23,904 nucleotides of DNA, taken from positions 1 through 23,904 of the forward strand of contig CALBOJ010000054.1 of NCBI GenBank assembly GCA_937896835.1, read 5' to 3'. The notes beneath the pieces were generated by a model, which did not search any database, was not told where the DNA came from, and worked only from the letters and a program-made list of their open reading frames with translations. The DNA is from an uncultured Collinsella sp. Lineage in GTDB: Bacteria > Actinomycetota > Coriobacteriia > Coriobacteriales > Coriobacteriaceae. Shown here one piece after another: positions 1-6,991 of this stretch; within the stretch, counting starts at the first letter, position 1; each line of letters begins with the position of its first letter. Both the position numbers and the translations under genes were made by a program.

Positions 1-16
1 GCCGGCATTGACACAG

Positions 17-53
17 AAAAAGGGCCCGGAAGGCGAAGCCTTCCGGGCCCTTT
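17..53 (-). terminator. Rho-independent terminator of pyk
   Basis: A 16-bp perfect stem (19-34 with 38-53) closes a GAA loop. Read on the minus strand it ends in a run of T, and it lies about 30 bp past the pyk stop codon. The stem is rich in GGGCCC and typical of an intrinsic terminator. Confidence 0.9.
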
Positions 54-81
54 GCAATGCAAACATGCTTGCAAGTACGAC

Positions 82-1542
82 TTAACGCACCTGAGCGACG
101 TAAGCGACGTTGGTCGAGGAGACCTTGTCCTCGAGCTGGACGCTCATGCGGGGATCGCCGGCGGTAGCGACGGTCAAATCGCCAGCCTCGACGTAGCCGA
201 GCTCCTTAGCGGTCTCGATCGCCTTGACGATCGTGCCGTTGACGGTGCCCTGGGTAATCTCGGCCTGGTGCGGGATAACGCCCCAGTACATGATCATCTG
301 CTGGACGGCCCACTCGTGGCGGGAGAACGCGCAGATCGGCATGTTGGGGCGGAAGTGCGAGATCAGGCGAGCGGTACGACCGGTGGTCGTCGGCACGGTG
401 ATGCACTTGGCGCCAACGGTGGTGGCCATGTTCACAGCGGACATACCCACAACGTTGTTGACAACGCGGGTGCCGTGAGCATCGGCCGGAACCTCGAGCG
501 GAGCGTGAGCCGGGAGGTACTTCTCGGTCTCGAGAGCAATGCTGGCCTGCATCTTAACGGCCTCGACCGGGTACTTACCGGCAGCGGACTCGCCAGAGAG
601 CATAACGGCGTCGGTGCCGTCGTAGATGGCGTTAGCAACGTCGGCAACCTCGGCGCGCGTCGGGCGCGGGTTCTGCTGCATGGAGTCGAGCATCTGCGTA
701 GCGGTGATAACGGGCTTGTAGGCCGCGTTGCACTTGGCGATGATCTCCTTCTGGATGTGCGGAACGAGCTCGGGCTTGATCTCGATGCCCAGGTCGCCAC
801 GGGCGACCATGATGCCGTCGGAAGCCTCGAGAATCTCGTCGAAGTTCTCGACGCCCAAGGCGCACTCGATCTTCGGGAAGATCGTCACGTGCTCGCCGCC
901 GTTCTCGCGGCAAAGCTCGCGGATGCCGCGGACGGACTCGCCGTCACGGATGAAGGAAGCGGCGATGTAGTCGATGTTCTCGGTCAGGCCAAAGAGGATG
1001 TCCTGACGATCGCGCTCGGTGATGGCGGGCAGCGAGATGTTGACGTTGGGCATGTTGACGCCCTTGCGCTCGCCGATCAGGCCGTCGTTCTTAACGACGC
1101 AGGTCATGTCCTGGCCACTGACGGACTCGACCTCGAGGGCAACCAGGCCGTCATCGATCAGGATGAGGGAGCCCTTCTCGACCTCGGAGGGCAGAGCCAG
1201 GTAGTCGAGGGAGATGTGCTCAGCGGTGCCGTGGAAATCCTCGGACGTGGGCTGAGCGGTGACGACGATCTTATCGCCGGTCTTGACGGCAACCTTCTTG
1301 CCGTCGACCAGAAGGCCGGTGCGGACCTCGGGGCCCTTGGTGTCGAGCAGGATGCCGACAGGCAGACCGAGCTCCTTGGAAATACGGCGGACGCGCTCGA
1401 TGCGACCGTGGTGCTCGTCGTAGGAGCCGTGCGAGAAGTTAAAACGGGCGACGTTCATGCCCGCCTTGATCATCTCGCGGATGGTCTCGTCGCTATCGCA
1501 GGCGGGACCCATGGTGCATACAATCTTAGTGCGCTTGTACAT
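82..1542 (-). CDS. pyk: Pyruvate kinase
   Basis: Pyruvate kinase transfers phosphate from phosphoenolpyruvate to ADP, giving pyruvate and ATP, the last step of glycolysis in the cytoplasm. The 486-residue protein opens with the conserved RTKIVCTMGPA block, continues with NFSHG, has the catalytic IFPKIE segment containing the active-site Lys, then MVARGDLGIE and ATQMLDSM. These run through the barrel A domain, interrupted by the B domain (roughly residues 70-165), and end in a C domain with the TGRTA segment. The length fits the standard bacterial enzyme without the extra C-terminal PEP-utiliser domain seen in Bacillus. A GGAGGT Shine-Dalgarno sits about 5 nt before the ATG at 1542 (minus strand). 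The gene stands alone, diverges from the P-type ATPase, and ends in a strong terminator. Identity is secure. Confidence 0.97.
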   Translation of the reverse strand: MYKRTKIVCTMGPACDSDETIREMIKAGMNVARFNFSHGSYDEHHGRIERVRRISKELGLPVGILLDTKGPEVRTGLLVDGKKVAVKTGDKIVVTAQPTSEDFHGTAEHISLDYLALPSEVEKGSLILIDDGLVALEVESVSGQDMTCVVKNDGLIGERKGVNMPNVNISLPAITERDRQDILFGLTENIDYIAASFIRDGESVRGIRELCRENGGEHVTIFPKIECALGVENFDEILEASDGIMVARGDLGIEIKPELVPHIQKEIIAKCNAAYKPVITATQMLDSMQQNPRPTRAEVADVANAIYDGTDAVMLSGESAAGKYPVEAVKMQASIALETEKYLPAHAPLEVPADAHGTRVVNNVVGMSAVNMATTVGAKCITVPTTTGRTARLISHFRPNMPICAFSRHEWAVQQMIMYWGVIPHQAEITQGTVNGTIVKAIETAKELGYVEAGDLTVATAGDPRMSVQLEDKVSSTNVAYVAQVR

Positions 1543-1605
1543 TCAGACCTCCATCTGACATCGTCTTGCGCTGATAGATAAACCATAAGAAATAAAACCG
1601 TGTTG

Positions 1606-1634
1606 ATTATAACGAAATGCTGACCGAATACCCC
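1606..1634 (-). promoter_or_regulatory. Candidate pyk promoter
   Basis: A perfect TATAAT on the minus strand (1606-1611) lies about 64 nt before the pyk start codon. The segment 17 nt upstream (1629-1634, GGGGTA on the minus strand) does not match TTGACA, so the -35 box is weak or absent and the call rests on the -10 box. Confidence 0.4.
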
Positions 1635-1851
1635 ATAAAATCGACCGTATGCCGAATTAGAAGTTCATTTTTTGCGGGATAAACGGTATATGAAAAAATT
1701 TACCAACCGCTCTAACCGCTGCTATCTGGGCGATATGTCAGTTTGGCGATGTGCCGAAGAAAAAACGTTTTACCAATGTTGAGCATCACACGGTCTGCAC
1801 CGTTGCGTGCGTACCATATTTCCAAACCGATTGTTTTGGCTAGACGCGTCG
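1635..1851. other. Intergenic region, no gene seen
   Basis: This is the middle of the 440-bp gap between the divergent pyk and P-type ATPase genes. It is A/T-richer than the genes around it and no supported ORF is present. The ATPase promoter should lie in its right part, but I could not find a convincing -35/-10 pair. Confidence 0.5.
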
Positions 1852-1976
1852 CTTTGGGGTACCATAGCTCCACTATCAACTGCCGCTCAGCACGGCAGCC
1901 TTGATGAGCCCTTGCCCTTCTCCTGGGAATTATGATCGGGCATCAATCTGCTGAGTGGCCCGAATCCCAGGAGGGG
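1852..1976 (+). promoter_or_regulatory. Structured leader, candidate yybP-ykoY-like riboswitch
   Basis: The 5' leader of the ATPase gene contains a CTTTGGGGTA element (1852-1861) and then a hairpin in which ATCAA (1875-1879) pairs with TTGAT (1901-1905) and CTGCCG (1880-1885) with CGGCAG (1893-1898). It is followed by GAGCCCTTGCC. The order of GGGG element, CAAC-hairpin-CTTGA and CCTTGCC recalls the manganese-sensing yybP-ykoY family, which is known in front of cation P-type ATPases. A second stem pairs 1920-1928 with 1965-1973 (9 bp, with inner CGGGC/GCCCG at 1937-1941 and 1958-1962). It buries the AGGAG of the Shine-Dalgarno (1969-1976), so it could act as a translation switch. The structures are visible; the family assignment is an inference, as the canonical GGGGAGUA and CAAGACC blocks are not intact. 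Confidence 0.42.
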
Positions 1977-1983
1977 ACTCTAT

Positions 1984-4665
1984 ATGCAAAAGGAATACCT
2001 GTCCGCCGCGGCGGAGGTGCTCAGCGACCAAGGTGTCGATGAGAACCTCGGCCTGAGCAACGACGAGGCGTCTTCGCGCCTCGCCAAGACAGGCCCTAAC
2101 AAGCTCGAGGAAGCTGAGAAGACGCCGCTGTGGAGGCGTTTCTTTGAACAGATGGCTGACCCTATGGTCATCATGCTGATCGTTGCCGCCGTCATCAGTG
2201 CGCTCACGGGCATGGTCAAGGGCGAGCCCGACTTTGCCGATGTTGCCATCATCATGTTCGTCGTTATCGTCAACTCGGTGCTGGGCGTGGTCCAGGAAGC
2301 CAAGAGCGAGGAGGCCCTCGAGGCCCTGCAGGAGATGAGTGCGGCGCAGTCCAAGGTGCTACGCGACGGCAAGCTCGTGCACCTGCCGAGCGCCGAGCTC
2401 GTGCCCGGCGACGTGATCATGCTCGAGGCGGGCGACTCCGTCCCGGCCGACTGCCGCGTGCTCGAGAGCGCCACGATGAAGATCGAAGAGGCCGCGCTCA
2501 CCGGCGAGTCCGTGCCCGTCGAGAAGCATGCCAACGTGATCGAGCTCGCCGCCGGCACCGACGACGTGCCGCTCGGCGACCGTAAGAACATGTGCTATAT
2601 GGGCTCCACCGTCGTGTACGGCCGTGGTCGCGCCGTCGTGGTCGGCACCGGCATGAACACCGAGATGGGCAAGATCGCCGGCGCCCTGGCCGAGGCCAAG
2701 GAAGAGCTCACGCCGCTGCAGGTGAAGCTCGCCGAGCTCAGCCGCATCCTCACCATCATGGTGATCGTCATCTGCGTCGTCATCTTTGGCGTTGACATCC
2801 TCCGCCACGGCGTGGGCAACGTCCTTACCGATCCGACTGCCCTGCTCGACACCTTTATGGTTGCCGTCTCGCTCGCCGTCGCCGCCATCCCCGAGGGCCT
2901 TGTTGCCGTCGTGACCATCGTCCTTTCGCTTGGCGTGACCAAGATGGCCAAGCGCCAGGCGATTATCCGCAAGCTCTCTGCTGTCGAGACCCTTGGCTGC
3001 ACACAGACCATCTGCTCCGACAAGACCGGTACCCTTACCCAGAACAAGATGACCGTCGTCAAGCACGAGCTCGCTGCGCCCAAGGAGAAGTTCCTGGCCG
3101 GCATGGCGCTGTGCTCCGATGCTCAGTGGGACGAGGAGCTGGGCGAGGCCGTGGGCGAGCCGACCGAGTGCGCGCTCGTCAACGACGCCGGCAAGGCTGG
3201 CCTCACCGGCCTGACTGCCGAGCATCCGCGCGTGGGCGAGGCCCCGTTCGACTCGGGCCGCAAGATGATGTCCGTGATCGTCGAGACCTTGGATGGCGAG
3301 TACGAGCAGTACACCAAGGGCGCGCCCGACGTGGTGATCGGCCTGTGCACCCATATCTACGAGGGCGAAAAGGTCGTCCCGCTGACCGAGGAGCGTCGCG
3401 CCGAGCTCGTGGCCGCCAACAAGGCCATGGCCGACGAGGCTCTGCGCGTGCTGGCGCTGGCAAGCCGCACCTACACCGAGGTCCCGAGCGACTGCAGCCC
3501 CGCTGCGCTCGAGCACGACTTGGTCTTCTGCGGCCTGTCCGGCATGATCGACCCGGTCCGCCCCGAGGTCGCCGAAGCCATCCGCGAGGCCCACGACGCT
3601 GGCATTCGCACCGTCATGATCACGGGCGACCACATCGACACCGCCGTGGCCATCGCCAAGCAGCTGGGCATCGTCACCGATCGCAGCCATGCCATCACCG
3701 GTGCCGACCTCGATCGCATGAGCGACGAGGAGCTCGACGCGCACATCGAGGACTACGGCGTGTACGCCCGCGTCCAGCCCGAGCACAAGACCCGCATCGT
3801 CGAGGCCTGGAAGTCGCGTGACCAGATCGTGGCCATGACGGGCGATGGCGTCAACGACGCCCCGTCCATCAAGCGCGCCGACATCGGCGTGGGCATGGGC
3901 ATCACCGGTACCGATGTCACCAAGAACGTCGCCGACATGGTGCTTGCCGACGACAATTTCGCCACCATCATCGGTGCCTGCGAAGAGGGCCGTCGCATCT
4001 ACGACAACATCCGCAAGGTCATCCAGTTCCTGCTTTCGGCCAACCTTGCCGAGGTCTTCTCGGTGTTTATCGCCACGCTCATCGGCTTTACCATCTTCCA
4101 GCCGGTGCAGCTGCTGTGGGTGAACCTGGTCACCGACTGCTTCCCTGCGCTCGCGCTGGGCATGGAGGACGCCGAGGGCGACATCATGAAGCGCAAGCCG
4201 CGCAACGCCAAGGATGGTGTCTTTGCCGGACATATGGGTCTGGACTGCGTGGTCCAGGGCCTAATCATCACCGTGCTGGTGCTGGCGAGCTTCTTTGTGG
4301 GCGTGTACTTTGACATGGGCTACATCCACATCGCCGATATGATCGCCGGCAATGCCGACGAGGAAGGCGTGATGATGGCCTTCATCACGCTCAACATGGT
4401 CGAGATTTTCCACTGCTTCAATATGCGCAGCCGTCGTGCGTCGCTGTTCACCATGAAGAAGCAGAACAAGTGGCTGTGGGCTTCCGCCGCGCTGGCGCTG
4501 GTGCTGACGGTGATCGTAACCGTGCAGCCGACGCTTGCCGAGATGTTCTTTGGCCCCGTGACGCTTGAGCTCAAGGGCGTTGTTGCTGCCCTGGGCCTGG
4601 CCTTCCTGATCATCCCGCTGATGGAGATCTACAAGGCGATCATGCGCGCGGTCGAGAAGGAGTAA
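1984..4665 (+). CDS. Type IIA cation P-type ATPase (Ca2+/Mn2+ transporter)
   Basis: An 893-residue membrane pump that uses ATP to move a divalent cation, probably Ca2+ or Mn2+, out of the cytoplasm. Visible landmarks are the actuator motif TGES (173-176), the M4 motif PEG (303-305), the phosphorylation site DKTGT with Asp346, and the hinge TGDGVND (619-625). M5 carries Asn687 and Glu690 and M6 carries Asn714 and Asp718, matching the Ca2+-binding residues of SERCA-type pumps, which argues against a Na+/K+ or heavy-metal pump. The hydrophobic segments fit ten membrane helices: pairs near residues 58-105 and 253-316 and six in the last quarter. The start is fixed by AGGAGGGG 7 nt upstream. The leader is structured and may respond to a metal ion. 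The gene is monocistronic. Family is certain; the exact ion is not. Confidence 0.93.
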   Translation: MQKEYLSAAAEVLSDQGVDENLGLSNDEASSRLAKTGPNKLEEAEKTPLWRRFFEQMADPMVIMLIVAAVISALTGMVKGEPDFADVAIIMFVVIVNSVLGVVQEAKSEEALEALQEMSAAQSKVLRDGKLVHLPSAELVPGDVIMLEAGDSVPADCRVLESATMKIEEAALTGESVPVEKHANVIELAAGTDDVPLGDRKNMCYMGSTVVYGRGRAVVVGTGMNTEMGKIAGALAEAKEELTPLQVKLAELSRILTIMVIVICVVIFGVDILRHGVGNVLTDPTALLDTFMVAVSLAVAAIPEGLVAVVTIVLSLGVTKMAKRQAIIRKLSAVETLGCTQTICSDKTGTLTQNKMTVVKHELAAPKEKFLAGMALCSDAQWDEELGEAVGEPTECALVNDAGKAGLTGLTAEHPRVGEAPFDSGRKMMSVIVETLDGEYEQYTKGAPDVVIGLCTHIYEGEKVVPLTEERRAELVAANKAMADEALRVLALASRTYTEVPSDCSPAALEHDLVFCGLSGMIDPVRPEVAEAIREAHDAGIRTVMITGDHIDTAVAIAKQLGIVTDRSHAITGADLDRMSDEELDAHIEDYGVYARVQPEHKTRIVEAWKSRDQIVAMTGDGVNDAPSIKRADIGVGMGITGTDVTKNVADMVLADDNFATIIGACEEGRRIYDNIRKVIQFLLSANLAEVFSVFIATLIGFTIFQPVQLLWVNLVTDCFPALALGMEDAEGDIMKRKPRNAKDGVFAGHMGLDCVVQGLIITVLVLASFFVGVYFDMGYIHIADMIAGNADEEGVMMAFITLNMVEIFHCFNMRSRRASLFTMKKQNKWLWASAALALVLTVIVTVQPTLAEMFFGPVTLELKGVVAALGLAFLIIPLMEIYKAIMRAVEKE

Positions 4666-4674
4666 GTTAACCTG

Positions 4675-4773
4675 TCCGGGCCCGCCCCTGCGTGTTTTCT
4701 TCTTCGCTGGTCCTCGCGCTTCGCGCTGCGGGATCGCTCAGAAGAAACCCCTCCCGGCGGGCGGGCCTTCGGA
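4675..4773. repeat. 99-bp nested palindromic intergenic element
   Basis: An imperfect inverted repeat fills most of the gap after the ATPase. The outer arms are TCCG plus GGCCCGCCC (4675-4687) and GGGCGGGCC plus CGGA (4759-4773), with a 2-nt bulge. The middle arms are TTTCTTCT (4696-4703) and AGAAGAAA (4740-4747). The inner hairpin is GCGC-TTC-GCGC (4716-4726). It looks like a REP/BIME-type dispersed element, but whether it is repeated elsewhere in the genome cannot be seen here. Confidence 0.6.
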
Positions 4774-4809
4774 TAACCTCTCGGGACCATTAGCTGAGGG
4801 AAAGTATGT

Positions 4810-4845
4810 GAGTCGGTCGAGCACTTGCTCGACCGACTCTTTTTT
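4810..4845 (+). terminator. Rho-independent terminator
   Basis: A 13-bp perfect stem, GAGTCGGTCGAGC (4810-4822) with its complement (4827-4839), closes an ACTT loop and is followed by six T. It ends transcription from the ATPase side, shortly before rsgA. Confidence 0.88.
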
Positions 4846-4850
4846 GTGGG

Positions 4851-4856
4851 TAAAAT
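4851..4856 (+). promoter_or_regulatory. Candidate -10 box for rsgA
   Basis: TAAAAT lies 38 nt before the rsgA GTG and just after the terminator. No good -35 box is visible because that position falls within the terminator stem, so this is tentative. Confidence 0.3.
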
Positions 4857-4894
4857 ACCTGCTCAGTTGTGTGGTTTTGTGCTGGGAGGCGCTT

Positions 4895-6079
4895 GTGGGC
4901 AAGGCTAAGGCTAAAGCGAAGAAAAAGACGACGGGAGCGCGGGCTAAGCGCGATCGTCGTCGGAAGCTCGCGACCGAGGCTCCCGCGTCTGCCGAGGAGC
5001 TGCTGGCGAGCGTGCCGGGACTCGACGCGCTGCAGGACGTTCCGGCGTTTGATGACCTGCCGGTCGATGAAGCCCAGCAGACTGCCTTTGATGATTTTTG
5101 TGCACATGCCGAGGAGCCCGAGCAGATGCAGCTTGGCGCCGTGGTGCGCTTGGATCGCGGGTTTCCGCTGGTGGCGACTGCCGATGATACCTTCCGCGCC
5201 GAGCATGCCGTGGGGTTTGCCAAGTCGCGCGGCGAGGACGAGGTCCTGCTGCCTGCCGTGGGCGACCGTGTGGCGGTGCGCCGCGCTCCCGGGCACGATA
5301 TGGGCGTGATTGAGTGCGTGCTGCCGCGCCGTACGAGCTTTGAGCGTTGGCGTGGCCGTGCCCGCGGTGAGCGCCAGGTGCTCTGCTCCAACGTTGACAG
5401 CGTGCTGATCGTGCAGGCGCTCGGCGCCGGCGAGGTGCTGCTCGATCGCGTGGCGCGCTCACTGGTATTGGCGCTCGATTGCGATGCCGAACCGGTGGTG
5501 GTACTCACCAAGGCCGACCGCTGCGAGGCCGATGAGCTCGAGCGCGATCTGGACCGCGTGCGTCGTCTGGTGGGTCCGGACGTGCGCGTGATCGTGACGT
5601 CTTCTGCCGAGGGCCGCGGTCTGGACGAGGTCCGTGCCTGCGTGCCCGCCGGGAGCTGCGCCATGATTCTGGGCGAGTCGGGTGCCGGCAAGTCGACGCT
5701 GCTCAATGCACTGCTGGGCCACGATACGTTGGCGACCGGCGGTGTGCGCGAACGCGACGACCAGGGCCGTCACACTACCGTCGCGCGCGTGATGGTGGCG
5801 CTGCCGGGCGACGCCGGCGTGATCGCCGATGCCCCGGGCCTGCGCAGCTTACCGCTCGTGGGTCACGAGCGGGGTCTGGCGCGCGCCTTCCCCGAGATTG
5901 TCGAGGCATCGCGCGCGTGCCGGTTTGGCGATTGCACGCATACCCATGAGCCGGGTTGCGCCGTTCGCGAGGCCGAGGACGCCGGGCAGATTGACAGCCT
6001 GCGTCTGGAAACGTTCCAAAACCTGGCGTCATCCATGCGCGTGAGCGCTCAAATGCTCGATCCCGATGTCCATCTGTAA
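4895..6079 (+). CDS. rsgA: Ribosome small-subunit-dependent GTPase A
   Basis: RsgA (YjeQ) is a GTPase that checks late 30S ribosome maturation. The 394-residue protein shows the circularly permuted G domain that marks this family: the G4 motif TKAD (205-208) comes before the G1 P-loop GESGAGKST (260-268) and the G3 motif DAPG (312-315). A C-terminal zinc-binding motif follows, with Cys342, Cys347, His349 and Cys355. An OB-fold region precedes the G domain. The N-terminus is Lys/Arg-rich (GKAKAKAKKK) and longer than in E. coli, with an acidic stretch before the OB fold. The GTG start is chosen because GGGAGG lies 5-6 nt upstream; an upstream in-frame ATG at 4808 would place the terminator hairpin inside the coding sequence and is rejected. 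The gene is monocistronic with terminators on both sides. Confidence 0.95.
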   Translation: MGKAKAKAKKKTTGARAKRDRRRKLATEAPASAEELLASVPGLDALQDVPAFDDLPVDEAQQTAFDDFCAHAEEPEQMQLGAVVRLDRGFPLVATADDTFRAEHAVGFAKSRGEDEVLLPAVGDRVAVRRAPGHDMGVIECVLPRRTSFERWRGRARGERQVLCSNVDSVLIVQALGAGEVLLDRVARSLVLALDCDAEPVVVLTKADRCEADELERDLDRVRRLVGPDVRVIVTSSAEGRGLDEVRACVPAGSCAMILGESGAGKSTLLNALLGHDTLATGGVRERDDQGRHTTVARVMVALPGDAGVIADAPGLRSLPLVGHERGLARAFPEIVEASRACRFGDCTHTHEPGCAVREAEDAGQIDSLRLETFQNLASSMRVSAQMLDPDVHL

Positions 6080-6096
6080 TTGATTTTTCCTATGAC

Positions 6097-6131
6097 AGCC
6101 GTCTCCCAACTGTTCGGGAGACGGCTTTTTT
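6097..6131 (+). terminator. Rho-independent terminator of rsgA
   Basis: An 11-bp stem, AGCCGTCTCCC (6097-6107) with GGGAGACGGCT (6116-6126), is followed by a T run. It separates rsgA from the Tad operon. Confidence 0.9.
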
Positions 6132-6161
6132 GCTGCGGAAAAGCCTCGAAACATGCAGTTT

Positions 6162-6221
6162 GCTGACGTGCTGACCAAAACCTTGCCACGAGCTTGACGG
6201 GCTGGTCAGCTTTTGGTCAGC
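6162..6221 (+). promoter_or_regulatory. Cluster of four GCTGAC half-sites upstream of the Tad operon
   Basis: GCTGAC occurs at 6162-6167 and 6170-6175 and its complement GTCAGC at 6205-6210 and 6216-6221. The inner part forms an 11-bp perfect inverted repeat, GCTGACCAAAA (6170-6180) with TTTTGGTCAGC (6211-6221). The two right half-sites are 11 bp apart, one helical turn. The cluster ends 7 bp before a TTGACA, which suggests a transcription-factor binding region controlling pilus expression. The factor is unknown. Confidence 0.6.
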
Positions 6222-6228
6222 GATTGGT

Positions 6229-6257
6229 TTGACATCGAAAACCAAGATTGCGATTGC
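6229..6257 (+). promoter_or_regulatory. Candidate Tad operon promoter
   Basis: A perfect -35 TTGACA (6229-6234) lies about 100 nt before cpaB. The hexamer 17 nt downstream (GATTGC, 6252-6257) is a poor -10 box, consistent with a promoter that needs an activator. A weak promoter call. Confidence 0.4.
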
Positions 6258-6331
6258 GCCGCTTTGCACTCTGACCGCTCAGACAATGGTGGTACAGGCA
6301 TTCGCCCGGCACTGCCATGAGAGGAGCGGCC

Positions 6332-6991
6332 GTGAACAAGAGCAAGCGCATCGCCATCAGTCTGGTCACGGGCGTGCTCGCTGCTCTGCTTTGCATGGTT
6401 TACGGCTCGTCGATCCGCTCGCAAGCCGAACAGGTCCAGGCTGAGACCTTGGCCAAGTACGGTGGCGATCGCGTCGAGGTATGCGTCGCGGCGCGCGATA
6501 TCGATGTGGGCGAGACCCTCGATGAGACCAATGTCATAACCCAGGAATGGCTGACGAGCCTGCTGCCGCGTGACGCGGCGACCGAGCTGCGCCAGGTGCG
6601 CGGCGACGTGACGACTTCGCGTATTCCCAAAAACGCCGTGATCTGCAATGTCTACACCAAGGCCGAGAGCCGCAAGCTCGAGGTGCCTAAGGGCAAGGTC
6701 GCCGTTTCGGTGGCGGTCGATGCCGAGCACTCGGTCGGCGGTGCTACGGGCGTGGGCAGCTACGTGGATGTGTATGTGCAAAAAGACGGCGTAACCGATC
6801 GGCTGTGCGGCGCGCACGTGATCGATACCAGTGAGGATTCCGGTGCCACGCGCGAGGGCAAGATCGAATGGGTGACGCTGGCGGCTGACCCCGAAGACGT
6901 CAAGGAACTGCTGGGAGCCTCGGGCAAGGGAACGGTCAGCTTGACGATTCCCGCCACGGCGCGCGGCAAAAAGAGCGGAGGCGACGAGTGA
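6332..6991 (+). CDS. cpaB: Flp pilus assembly protein CpaB/RcpC-like (SAF domain)
   Basis: A 219-residue protein with one N-terminal membrane segment (about residues 6-26), then a SAF-like domain (VEVCVAARDIDVGETL onward) and a small beta-rich C-terminal domain. This is the layout of CpaB/RcpC, a Tad pilus component thought to sit at the outer face of the membrane. Its first position in the operon, before tadZ and tadA, supports this. The GTG at 6332 is preferred because AGAGGAG lies 5 nt upstream; the in-frame ATG at 6317 would put that Shine-Dalgarno within the coding sequence and has no ribosome site of its own. It overlaps the next gene by one base. Confidence 0.82.
   Translation: MNKSKRIAISLVTGVLAALLCMVYGSSIRSQAEQVQAETLAKYGGDRVEVCVAARDIDVGETLDETNVITQEWLTSLLPRDAATELRQVRGDVTTSRIPKNAVICNVYTKAESRKLEVPKGKVAVSVAVDAEHSVGGATGVGSYVDVYVQKDGVTDRLCGAHVIDTSEDSGATREGKIEWVTLAADPEDVKELLGASGKGTVSLTIPATARGKKSGGDE

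Noticed and set aside
52..1581. 509-codon open frame on the plus strand opposite pyk
   Set aside because: It is the mirror of the pyruvate kinase codon pattern in a GC-rich gene; no start signal and an Asp/Leu/Gly-rich composition typical of antisense shadows.
2359..4233. 624-codon open frame on the minus strand inside the ATPase gene
   Set aside because: Shadow of the strongly supported P-type ATPase; His/Asp/Gly-rich and unlike any protein family.
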